A DNA stretch of 64,000 bases, taken from positions 1 through 64,000 of the forward strand of contig CAMNSD010000023.1 in the NCBI GenBank assembly GCA_946554445.1, written 5' to 3'. Source of the stretch: an uncultured Lachnospiraceae bacterium. GTDB taxonomy: Bacteria; Bacillota; Clostridia; Lachnospirales; Lachnospiraceae. Below, one piece after another: positions 27,934-35,699 of the stretch. The stretch's first letter is position 1. Every line of letters begins with the position of its first letter. The position numbers and the translations under genes are program-made. The notes beneath the pieces were generated by a model. It was not told the DNA's origin. It saw only the letters and a list, made by a program, of their open reading frames with translations, and did no database searches.

Positions 27934-29214
27934 ATGAATTGGGATAAATCGGAAAACTTATTTGACAGGGCATTGCCGTTGATACCCGGCGGCGTGAATT
28001 CTCCGGTAAGGGCTTTCGGCGCGGTGGGCAGACATCCCTTTTTTGTGGAAAAGGCAGAGGGACCTTGGCTCTATGATGCGGATGGCAACAAATATCTGGA
28101 TTATGTCTGTTCCTGGGGACCGGGAATTTTGGGACATGCGCATCCGCGGGTGATTGAGGCAGTACAGCGCGCATGTGCAGGCGGACTTTCTTTTGGGGCG
28201 CCGACGGCGAAAGAGGTGGAATTGGCGGAACTGATCCATACCTGTGTACCGGATATGGAGATGATGCGTCTGGTCAGTTCCGGGACAGAGGCTGTTATGA
28301 GCGCCGTGCGTGTGGCCAGAGGATTTACAGGCCGGGAGAAGATCATTAAGTTTGCAGGAAATTATCATGGTCATTCCGACGGCTTGTTGGTGAAGGCGGG
28401 ATCTGGGCTTATGACACAGTCAGTGCCGGACAGCGCCGGTGTGCCTGCGGGGTATGCTGCGCAGACGCTGACTGCGGTTTATAATGATGAGAAATCCGTG
28501 CGTGCGCTGTTGGAAGAAAACCATGGACAGGTGGCTGCAGTCGTGGTGGAACCGGTAGCAGCCAATATGGGTGTGGTATTGCCCCAAAAAGGTTTTTTGG
28601 AATTTCTGCGCCGCATTACCCAAAAAGAGGGGACGCTTTTGATTTTTGATGAAGTGATCACAGGATTTCGTCTGGCGCTGGGAGGAGCTTCGCAATACAC
28701 CGGCGTTCATGCGGATTTATATACCTTCGGTAAGATTGTGGGCGGCGGTATGCCTTTGGCGGTCTATGGCGGCAGAAGAGATATCATGTCCTGTGTGGCG
28801 CCGTTGGGAACGGTCTATCAGGCGGGCACGCTGTCAGGCAATCCGGTGGCGGTAACGGCGGGGATTGAGACTTTAAAAATCCTGATGGAGGATTCCGGAA
28901 TTTATGAACGACTTGATCGGCGGGCGCAGATACTGGCGGAGGCTTATAGAAATAGCGGCTTGACGGTGAACCAGGCAGGCTCTTTGCTCACCGCCTTCTT
29001 TACACCGGATATTGGAGAAAGAAAAGGACGGGTAGAGGATTATGAGGATGCCTGTGCGTGTGACAGAAAAGCCTTTGCCGCGTATTTTAACAGGATGCTG
29101 GAGCGGGGGATTTATGTGGCACCGTCCCAGTTTGAGGCAATGTTTGTGTCGGATGCCCATACAGATGATTTAATAAAGATGACATGTGAGGTGATCGGAG
29201 AATGTCTGGCATGA
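27934..29214 (+). CDS. hemL: Glutamate-1-semialdehyde 2,1-aminomutase
   Basis: PLP enzyme giving 5-aminolevulinate from the HemA product. Seen are PGGVNSPVRAF, SSGTEAVMSA, FAGNYHGHSD and the PLP lysine in FGKIVGGGMP. 426 aa. ATG 27934 is preferred over ATG 27919 because GGAGG (27924-27928) lies five bases before it. With hemA, hemB, hemC, cobA-hemD and sirC, this completes the glutamate-to-siroheme path within the window. Confidence 0.96.
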   Translation: MNWDKSENLFDRALPLIPGGVNSPVRAFGAVGRHPFFVEKAEGPWLYDADGNKYLDYVCSWGPGILGHAHPRVIEAVQRACAGGLSFGAPTAKEVELAELIHTCVPDMEMMRLVSSGTEAVMSAVRVARGFTGREKIIKFAGNYHGHSDGLLVKAGSGLMTQSVPDSAGVPAGYAAQTLTAVYNDEKSVRALLEENHGQVAAVVVEPVAANMGVVLPQKGFLEFLRRITQKEGTLLIFDEVITGFRLALGGASQYTGVHADLYTFGKIVGGGMPLAVYGGRRDIMSCVAPLGTVYQAGTLSGNPVAVTAGIETLKILMEDSGIYERLDRRAQILAEAYRNSGLTVNQAGSLLTAFFTPDIGERKGRVEDYEDACACDRKAFAAYFNRMLERGIYVAPSQFEAMFVSDAHTDDLIKMTCEVIGECLA

Positions 29215-30188
29215 AGAGAAACGATTATATGGACTTTTTAAAAGGAATATGTATCATTTCTGTGATTATAGGACACAGTATTGTGGGCATCCCTGGCTTG
29301 AATGTGCTTTTTCATATCGTTTATTCCTTCCATATGCCTTTACTGATGTTTGTTTCTGCCTGGATTGAAGAACAGGGACGGGACCGGAACGAAAATCACA
29401 GCGTTCGGACAATCCGCAAAAGAGCAGAAGGATTACTGGTTCCTTATGTTGTGTGGTGTTTTATCTACAATGTCAATTTTGGCGTTCCGCTATCCATCGA
29501 CTATAAAGATTTTTGGAGTCAGTTTATTGGAAGCGCACAGTCCGGCTTATGGTTTCTGGCAACCTTGTTTGGCCTAAAGTGTGTCCATGTATTGTACTGG
29601 AAGATACAGGATAAATTTTCAAAAAATAATTTTATATTTAATATGGTGTCGATATTTTTGTTGGAGGGAGGCATCATTATTCTTGCGGCTTTGACCAGGG
29701 CGCCTTATCTGATCAATATGGTCAGCTATGCTATACCATACTTTTTCGGAGTAATCTATGTCAGCGAGACTGCCTTTCAGAAATTTTGCAGTAAGGAATG
29801 GGTGTTGTTGCTATCCGTAGTCAGCTACATCGCCGTATTCCCTATATTTGATTTCCAGAACACAGAGCCGTCAACACAGGTCATTAGAATATTTCTCTCG
29901 TTGTGCGTCATAGTAGTATGCTGCAAAGGACAGGCCGGCTGGCAGAAGAATAACCGTTTAAAGGAGCAGCTGTGCTATCTGGGACAGCATTCTCTTGCCA
30001 TATATCTGTTGCATGGTTATTTTGTTGATTATGCGAATTTTATACAGAGGGCGGATTCGGGCTGGCTGTCCGGGATACTTGTCGCCATATTCAGCGTCGG
30101 CGTTGCGTATACTTGTACTTTTATTGAGAAAATAATAGGGACTTCTAGATATGCCAGCAAGATTTTGTTTGGGAAGGATAAAAAGTGA
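29202..30188 (+). CDS. Acyltransferase-3 family membrane protein
   Basis: 328-residue integral membrane protein with about ten hydrophobic segments. The N-terminus MDFLKGICIISVIIGHS and LLMFVSAW fit the acyltransferase-3 (OafA/WecH/NodX-like) family, which O-acetylates sugars or other surface molecules. The target is unknown. It overlaps hemL by 13 bases, and ATG 29211 is an alternative start. Base composition is more AT-rich than the hem genes, which suggests a later arrival despite the overlap. Confidence 0.82.
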   Translation: MSGMKRNDYMDFLKGICIISVIIGHSIVGIPGLNVLFHIVYSFHMPLLMFVSAWIEEQGRDRNENHSVRTIRKRAEGLLVPYVVWCFIYNVNFGVPLSIDYKDFWSQFIGSAQSGLWFLATLFGLKCVHVLYWKIQDKFSKNNFIFNMVSIFLLEGGIIILAALTRAPYLINMVSYAIPYFFGVIYVSETAFQKFCSKEWVLLLSVVSYIAVFPIFDFQNTEPSTQVIRIFLSLCVIVVCCKGQAGWQKNNRLKEQLCYLGQHSLAIYLLHGYFVDYANFIQRADSGWLSGILVAIFSVGVAYTCTFIEKIIGTSRYASKILFGKDKK

Positions 30189-30262
30189 TGATGGATATTG
30201 ATAAATACTGGGGTTTGGAGTGATTTGATTTCTATGTAAGTGTTTATAAGGTTTGATGCGAA

Positions 30263-30281
30263 ATTGGTACGTGATTGGTAC
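30263..30281. repeat. Short direct repeat upstream of the DinD-like gene
   Basis: ATTGGTAC occurs twice, 11 bases apart, in the 155-base gap 30189-30343. No LexA-type inverted repeat or clear promoter was found there. Confidence 0.45.
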
Positions 30282-30343
30282 ATTGAAGTGGAACTGGAAA
30301 CTGTTAGGGTGAGCCTTTCTGAAATGTTGAAGGAGTTGATTAA

Positions 30344-31204
30344 ATGGTGGGATTGAAAGCGAAAGAGTATAAGAAATTTGAGGATATTAAGCGTATCAGA
30401 AAAGATGGATCGGAGTTTTGGAGTGCGAGAGAGTTGGCGGATGCGTTAGAATATACACAATGGCGAAATTTTAGCAAAGTGATTGAAAGGGCTATGATTG
30501 CCTGTGAGAACAGTGGTCATGATGTGTTTGACGATTTTGCTGAGGTCAGCAAAATCGTAGATGCAGGCGCAACGAACAAGCCGGTAAAAGATTATGAATT
30601 ATCAAGATATGCCTGTTATCTGATTGTGCAAAACGGAGATCCAAGAAAAGAAGTAATCGCTTTAGGACAGACTTATTTTGCGATACAAACATATCGACAG
30701 GAAGTTGCCGACCACTTTAATCAGTTAGATGAGGATAGAAGGCGTCTTGTTGTCCGTGGGGACGTCAAACAGTGGAATCAGCTTTTGGTGGAAACGGCGC
30801 ATGACGCCGGAGTGATTACCAATGAAGAATTTGCAATATTCCAAAACGCCGGATATATGGGGCTTTATGGCGGGTTGGATGTAGAAGACATTCATGCAAG
30901 AAAAGAACTTCAAATTGGACAGAAGATTCTTGATTATATGGGAAGTACAGAGCTTATCGCCAATCTTTTCCGCATTTCACAAACAGAGGAGAAACTGCGG
31001 AAGGACAACATACAGGGTGCTGATGCAGCAACAAGCATACATTATAATGTTGGAAAAGAAGTACGCACGGCGATTGAGAAAATCGGTGGAACGATGCCGG
31101 AGGACTTGCCCAAACCGGAAAAAAGCATTCAGGAGATTGAGAGAGAACAGATGGCGAGATTGAAGGCGAAGGCGAAAAAGGGAACGATAATGCTTGATGA
31201 ATGA
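30344..31204 (+). CDS. dinD: DinD-like DNA-damage-inducible protein
   Basis: 286 residues resembling DinD, an SOS-induced protein in Escherichia coli that inhibits RecA strand exchange. The N-terminal DGSEFWSARELADALEY region is the Bro-N-like DNA-binding part. It is followed by SRYACYLIVQNGDPRK and ALGQTYFAIQTYRQE, both characteristic of DinD, and a helical charged C-terminus. It is patchily distributed and often in accessory DNA. No SOS box is visible upstream, so damage control here is uncertain. Lower GC than the surroundings. Confidence 0.85.
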   Translation: MVGLKAKEYKKFEDIKRIRKDGSEFWSARELADALEYTQWRNFSKVIERAMIACENSGHDVFDDFAEVSKIVDAGATNKPVKDYELSRYACYLIVQNGDPRKEVIALGQTYFAIQTYRQEVADHFNQLDEDRRRLVVRGDVKQWNQLLVETAHDAGVITNEEFAIFQNAGYMGLYGGLDVEDIHARKELQIGQKILDYMGSTELIANLFRISQTEEKLRKDNIQGADAATSIHYNVGKEVRTAIEKIGGTMPEDLPKPEKSIQEIEREQMARLKAKAKKGTIMLDE

Positions 31205-31315
31205 TGCATTATAGGGAAGAAATTTAAAAACCATAAAAAAGGAAGAATCCTATTTAAATTAATATAAATCTTTTATTATTGAAGCTGCTAATCTCCGAAT
31301 CATAAAATCCCACAA

Positions 31316-31344
31316 TTTACTTTTGAGCCTTACTATGCTATACT
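31316..31344 (+). promoter_or_regulatory. Candidate ychF promoter
   Basis: TTTACT, 17 bases, TATACT, ending 53 bases before the ychF ATG. The -10 lies in the loop of a terminator-like hairpin at 31326-31371. Confidence 0.45.
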
Positions 31345-31371
31345 ATCATAGCTGTTAAGGCTTTTTATTTT
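31326..31371 (+). terminator. Terminator between dinD and ychF
   Basis: AGCCTTA-CTATG ... CATAG-CTGT-TAAGGCT is followed by TTTTATTTTG. The stem pairs over 12 bp with a small bulge and a T-rich tail. Confidence 0.6.
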
Positions 31372-31397
31372 GAGTAAAAACGGAGGAATAAGATAAA

Positions 31398-32495
31398 ATG
31401 AAACTAGGCATCGTCGGTCTTCCCAACGTAGGGAAGAGCACCCTTTTTAATTCACTCACAAAAGCGGGAGCGGAGTCAGCAAACTATCCGTTCTGTACCA
31501 TAGATCCCAACATCGGTATTGTGCCGGTACCGGATGAGAGACTGAAACTTCTGGGGGATATGTATCACTCCAAGAAAGTGACGCCGGCAACCATCGAATT
31601 TGTAGATATTGCAGGTCTGGTTAAAGGCGCTTCCCAGGGGGAAGGTCTTGGCAATCAGTTTTTGAGCAATATCCGTGAAGTGGACGCTATCGTGCATGTG
31701 GTGCGCTGTTTTGAAGATTCTAATATCGTGCACGTGGATGGCACCATCGATCCTATGCGGGACATTGAGACCATCAATCTGGAACTGATTTTTTCTGATA
31801 TTGAGATACTGGAAAGAAGGATTGCCAAAACATCCAGAACCGCGAAGATGGACAAGACAGCGGCTAAGGAACTGGCGCTTTTAGAGCGGTTGAAAGCGCA
31901 TCTGGAAGAGGGCAGACTGGCAAAAGGGTTTGAGACAGAGGATGAAGACGAACAGGCTTTCCTGACATCTTATAATCTACTGACGGATAAGCCGGTGATT
32001 TTTGCCGCCAATGTGGCGGAGGATGATTTGGCCGATGACGGAGCCAGTAATGAAGGTGTCATGAAGGTCAAAGAATTTGCACAGGAAAGCGGCAGTGAGG
32101 TTTTTGTGATCTGCGCCCAGATTGAGCAGGAGATTGCGGAACTGGATGAGGAAGAGACGGCAATGTTTCTGGAGGATTTGGGGTTGTCTGAATCCGGCCT
32201 GCAGAAGTTGATCCGGGCTAGTTATAGGCTGTTAGGATTGATGAGTTTTCTTACGGCCGGAGAGGATGAGACCAGGGCATGGACCATCAAGATTGGCACG
32301 AAAGCGCCTCAGGCGGCAGGTAAGATACATACCGATTTTGAGCGGGGCTTTATCAAGGCTGAGGTAGTCAATTACAAGGATCTCCTGGAACAAGGCTCCC
32401 TCGCCGCAGCCCGTGAAAAAGGCTTGGTCGGTATGGAAGGCAAAGAATATGTGGTCCAGGACGGCGATGTCATTCTATTTCGGTTTAACGTGTGA
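31398..32495 (+). CDS. ychF: Redox-regulated ATPase YchF (OLA1 type)
   Basis: Obg-family P-loop protein that prefers ATP and binds ribosomes. Seen are [12 protein letters not shown] at the N-terminus, [10 protein letters not shown] (G3), NVAE in place of NKxD (the known YchF change that favours ATP), and a C-terminal TGS domain (from about residue 280) ending in [11 protein letters not shown]. 365 aa, standard length. GGAGG lies 10 bases upstream. Confidence 0.96.
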   Translation: MKLGIVGLPNVGKSTLFNSLTKAGAESANYPFCTIDPNIGIVPVPDERLKLLGDMYHSKKVTPATIEFVDIAGLVKGASQGEGLGNQFLSNIREVDAIVHVVRCFEDSNIVHVDGTIDPMRDIETINLELIFSDIEILERRIAKTSRTAKMDKTAAKELALLERLKAHLEEGRLAKGFETEDEDEQAFLTSYNLLTDKPVIFAANVAEDDLADDGASNEGVMKVKEFAQESGSEVFVICAQIEQEIAELDEEETAMFLEDLGLSESGLQKLIRASYRLLGLMSFLTAGEDETRAWTIKIGTKAPQAAGKIHTDFERGFIKAEVVNYKDLLEQGSLAAAREKGLVGMEGKEYVVQDGDVILFRFNV

Positions 32496-32528
32496 CAGCA
32501 TTGAGTCAGCCAGACAAGGAGATTTAGT

Positions 32529-33446
32529 ATGCAGGATATCATGGACAGGATGGATATAGCGTTTCCCCATCTGGGGATATATCTTGAAAACGTGCCGAAG
32601 AGTTTCAGCGTTTTTGGATTTGAGATTGCCTTTTATGGCGTGATCATAGGAATCGGGGTAATGTGTGGTGTACTTTTGGCGGCACATATGGCCAAAAAAG
32701 AAAAATTTGATGCGGATGTAATCTGGGATTTTGCTATTTATGCGGTGATTTTTTCTATTTTAGGCGCCAGGATTTATTATGTTGTTTTTGCCTGGGACAG
32801 ATATAAGAATGACCTGTTGGGGGTTTTTAATCTCAGGAATGGGGGACTGGCTATTTATGGTGCAGTGATTGCGGCGTTTACCACGCTGGGGATATATTGT
32901 AAGATAAAGAAGCAGAGTTTTTTGCAGATTGCGGATATCTGTGTTCCTGGTCTGGTGCTGGGACAGGTGATCGGCCGCTGGGGTAATTTTATGAACCGGG
33001 AAGTGTTCGGGGAATATACGGATTCCTTGTTTGCCATGCGGCTGCCGGTGGAGATGGTCCGAACCAGTGATATCTCGGAAAAGATAGCGTCCCATATGGT
33101 GGAGGGCACCAATTATATTCAGGTGCATCCGACCTTTCTTTATGAGAGCCTTTGGAATCTGATCTTGCTGCTTATCATGCTTTGGTATCGGCAGTATAAG
33201 AAGTTTGAGGGGGAGCAGTCTCTTCTTTATCTGGGCGGATATGGTCTTGGCCGGGCCTGGATAGAAGGTATTCGCACGGACACTCTTTTTATTCCCCATA
33301 CAACGATAGCGGTGTCACAGGTGCTGGCCATCGTATTGTTTGTGGGATCCCTTGCAGCGGATATTTTGATTCGCCGCAGGATGAAGGGCAAGGAGGTGCC
33401 TGCCGTGACGATACAGAGCAGTACCAATCAGAACGGTCAGAAATAA
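32529..33446 (+). CDS. lgt: Prolipoprotein diacylglyceryl transferase
   Basis: Membrane enzyme that attaches diacylglycerol from phosphatidylglycerol to lipoprotein cysteines. Seven hydrophobic segments are evident, with LRNGGLAIYGAV and the signature GQVIGRWGNFMNREVFG (near 140-155), plus HPTFLYESLWN. 305 aa. Start ATG 32529 lies 33 bases after ychF. The C-terminal tail is short and polar. Confidence 0.95.
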   Translation: MQDIMDRMDIAFPHLGIYLENVPKSFSVFGFEIAFYGVIIGIGVMCGVLLAAHMAKKEKFDADVIWDFAIYAVIFSILGARIYYVVFAWDRYKNDLLGVFNLRNGGLAIYGAVIAAFTTLGIYCKIKKQSFLQIADICVPGLVLGQVIGRWGNFMNREVFGEYTDSLFAMRLPVEMVRTSDISEKIASHMVEGTNYIQVHPTFLYESLWNLILLLIMLWYRQYKKFEGEQSLLYLGGYGLGRAWIEGIRTDTLFIPHTTIAVSQVLAIVLFVGSLAADILIRRRMKGKEVPAVTIQSSTNQNGQK

Positions 33447-33522
33447 ATAGGGCAAATAAAAAGTAAGACATATAAGAAATAAATTTGAAAAATAGGAATG
33501 GCGCGAATCAGATGAGGAGCTA

Positions 33523-33562
33523 ACCCCCTGTACATTATGTATAGTGTACAGGGGGTATTTTT
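33523..33562 (+). terminator. Terminator after lgt
   Basis: ACCCCCTGTACA / TGTACAGGGGGT, a perfect 12-bp stem with a 10-base loop, then ATTTTTG. It is part of the 325-base gap 33447-33771, which also holds the mraZ promoter, MraZ boxes and a leader hairpin. Confidence 0.9.
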
Positions 33563-33585
33563 GTGAGAGTTTTTCTATTTTTTTC

Positions 33586-33614
33586 TTGCATTATACCCTG
33601 TAATAGTATAAAAT
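33586..33614 (+). promoter_or_regulatory. Promoter of the mraZ/division cluster
   Basis: -35 TTGCAT, 17 bases, -10 TAAAAT. The predicted start near 33621 is just before the first MraZ box. Confidence 0.6.
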
Positions 33615-33621
33615 TAGATTA

Positions 33622-33658
33622 AAAGTGGTGGAAAGTGGAAGAAAGTGGAGCAAAGTGG
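33622..33658 (+). promoter_or_regulatory. Four MraZ operator boxes
   Basis: AAAGTGG occurs four times at an exact 10-base period (33622, 33632, 33642, 33652). Tandem GTGG repeats one helical turn apart are the known binding pattern of MraZ, which represses its own division operon. Here the boxes start at about +1, so bound MraZ would block promoter escape. Confidence 0.88.
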
Positions 33659-33713
33659 TTCATATACTCCGAAACAGACCTCCGTCTTTCCGTGGCAGAC
33701 CACTTTATTTTTT
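33652..33713 (+). terminator. Terminator-like leader hairpin that includes the fourth MraZ box
   Basis: AAAGTGGT (33652-33659) pairs with ACCACTTT (33699-33706), followed by ATTTTTT. A smaller AGAC/GTCT stem lies inside. It may attenuate transcription before mraZ. Confidence 0.5.
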
Positions 33714-33771
33714 AGGAAAAACTTACACATAGCGGCCGTTATGGCCGATGAACCGGGCAGGGTGATTGCAT

Positions 33772-34203
33772 ATGTTTATGGGAGAATACAATCACACAAT
33801 TGATACCAAAGGCAGGCTGATCATTCCTTCAAAATTCCGGGAGACTCTGGGAGAGGCTTTCGTGGTGACCAAAGGACTGGACGGATGCTTGTTTGCGTAT
33901 GATAATGAAGAGTGGCGTCTTTTTGAGGAAAAACTGAGAGCCCTGCCCATTACCAATAAAGAAGCCAGACAGTTTGTAAGATTTTTTCTGGCAGGAGCAA
34001 CGGAAGCGGAAGTTGACAAGCAGGGACGGATTTTGGTTCCTAATGTGTTACGGGAGTTTGCAGGACTTAACAAGGATGTGGTTCTCGTTGGTGTGGGAAG
34101 CAGGATAGAAATCTGGAGCAGGGAGCGCTTTGACGGCGTGACGGCATGCGAAGATATGGACGAGATTGCGGAACACATGGCGGAACTTGGTCTTGGAATC
34201 TAG
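33772..34203 (+). CDS. mraZ: Transcriptional regulator MraZ
   Basis: 143-residue ring-forming DNA-binding protein with two AbrB-like halves, each with a D-K/T-x-G-R-I/L motif: DTKGRLIIP near 15 and DKQGRILVP near 84. It binds GTGG repeats upstream of its own operon; four such boxes lie just before it. ATG 33772 is chosen (GGTG seven bases upstream; the family starts MFMGEY) rather than TTG 33766 or ATG 33778. Confidence 0.95.
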   Translation: MFMGEYNHTIDTKGRLIIPSKFRETLGEAFVVTKGLDGCLFAYDNEEWRLFEEKLRALPITNKEARQFVRFFLAGATEAEVDKQGRILVPNVLREFAGLNKDVVLVGVGSRIEIWSRERFDGVTACEDMDEIAEHMAELGLGI

Positions 34204-34216
34204 GAGAAGACGGCAG

Positions 34217-35164
34217 ATGGAATTTAAACATACTTCAGTGCTTCTGCAGGAAACGATAGAGAACCTGGATATCAAACCGGAAGGGATATATGTAGATGGC
34301 ACGCTGGGCGGCGGCGGACATGCCAGTCAGATAGCAGCGAGACTTACGGGAGCCGGCAGACTGATCGGTATCGACCAGGACGCGGATGCCATTACGGCGG
34401 CCGGAAAGCGTTTGGAGCCTTATAAAGAGCATGTCACAATGATCCGGGATAATTACTGTAATATGAGGGAAGCCCTGCACCAGATAGGCATTGACAAAGT
34501 GGATGGTATTGTCCTGGATCTGGGGGTATCTTCTTTTCAACTGGATAATGTGGAGAGAGGGTTTTCCTATAAATACGATACGATGCTGGATATGCGAATG
34601 GATACAAGGCAGTCCCTGAGCGCCAGAGAGATCGTCAACGATTATTCGGAAGCGGATTTGTATCGGATCATCAGGGATTATGGAGAAGAGCAGTTCGCCA
34701 AGAATATCGCGAAGCACATTGCGGCAGCCAGGAAGGACAAGCCGGTAGAAACCACCGGACAGCTGTGCGAGATTATCAAAGCGGCGATACCGGCCAAGAT
34801 GAGGGCAGCAGGAGGACATCCTGCAAAGCGCACCTTTCAAGCAATCAGAATAGAGTGCAACAGGGAATTGGAAGTCTTAAAAGATTCTCTGGATCAATTG
34901 ATAGACATGCTGTATCCGGGAGGAAGGATTTGTATTATCACCTTTCATTCCCTGGAGGACAGAATTGTGAAATCGGCTTTTCGGAAGAATGAGAATCCCT
35001 GTACCTGCCCGCCGGATTTTCCGGTGTGCGTGTGTGGACAGGTTTCGAAGGGCAAAGTGGTAACTAAAAAGCCCATCCTGCCGTCAGAGGAAGAGATGGC
35101 GGTCAATAAGAGGGCGAAGAGCGCAAAACTGCGTGTATTTTGTAAGACAGAGGGGAACAGGTAA
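34217..35164 (+). CDS. rsmH: 16S rRNA (cytosine-1402-N4)-methyltransferase RsmH
   Basis: SAM methyltransferase (MraW). Seen are [20 protein letters not shown] for SAM binding, [10 protein letters not shown], the [10 protein letters not shown] block and the C-terminal HSLEDRIVK. 315 aa. ATG 34217 is ten bases after GGAG; the upstream in-frame extension overlaps mraZ and lacks similarity. Second gene of the division cluster. Confidence 0.96.
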   Translation: MEFKHTSVLLQETIENLDIKPEGIYVDGTLGGGGHASQIAARLTGAGRLIGIDQDADAITAAGKRLEPYKEHVTMIRDNYCNMREALHQIGIDKVDGIVLDLGVSSFQLDNVERGFSYKYDTMLDMRMDTRQSLSAREIVNDYSEADLYRIIRDYGEEQFAKNIAKHIAAARKDKPVETTGQLCEIIKAAIPAKMRAAGGHPAKRTFQAIRIECNRELEVLKDSLDQLIDMLYPGGRICIITFHSLEDRIVKSAFRKNENPCTCPPDFPVCVCGQVSKGKVVTKKPILPSEEEMAVNKRAKSAKLRVFCKTEGNR

Positions 35165-35168
35165 AGAA

Positions 35169-35669
35169 ATGGCGGCAACACAGAGAAATGGGAACGTAAG
35201 AGCGGACCGCAACCGTGCAGCCGACAGGCGCAGCCAGTATTACGTGCAGGGCAACACGGTCAGAAGGGCAGACGTGACTGAGGAGATCAGGAAGCGTCCG
35301 CAGCGTAAGGTCAATAACAATACCATCAAGAAGAATAGAGAGCGGGCAAAGCACATGAGCATTGGCTATGTGATGTTTCTGTGTGTGGCACTGGTGGCAA
35401 CAGGCATGATCCTGATTTATTATGTAGGCCTGCAATCAGATATTACCAACAGCGTAAAAAATATTTCCAAATTAGAGAGAGAACTGAATGATTTAAAGGT
35501 GGCAAATGACGAGGAATACAGCAGGATAACGAGCAGTATCGATCTGGAAGAGATTAGGCGGGTGGCGGTTCAGGAACTGGGCATGCAGTATGCGACGCAG
35601 GGACAAATTATATCTTTTGCCAGCGAGAATAACGATTATGTTAAGCAGATGGCGGAGATTCCACATTAA
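35169..35669 (+). CDS. ftsL: FtsL-like cell-division protein
   Basis: 166 residues: a basic cytoplasmic N-terminus (1-60), one membrane segment (about 63-85), then a coiled-coil outer region (about 90-135) and a short tail. It matches the FtsL/DivIC septum-formation fold in size and layout. Position between rsmH and the PBP is the standard ftsL slot, where FtsL joins FtsQ/DivIB to activate FtsW and FtsI. Sequence similarity in this family is always weak, so the call relies on layout and location. Confidence 0.85.
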   Translation: MAATQRNGNVRADRNRAADRRSQYYVQGNTVRRADVTEEIRKRPQRKVNNNTIKKNRERAKHMSIGYVMFLCVALVATGMILIYYVGLQSDITNSVKNISKLERELNDLKVANDEEYSRITSSIDLEEIRRVAVQELGMQYATQGQIISFASENNDYVKQMAEIPH

Positions 35670-35699
35670 CCGCCGTATGAGGACGAAGTAGGTGATTGA

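Noticed and set aside
30189..30343. Attachment site or integrase remnant before the DinD-like gene
   Set aside because: Only an 8-base direct repeat is visible, with no tRNA, integrase or matching second copy.
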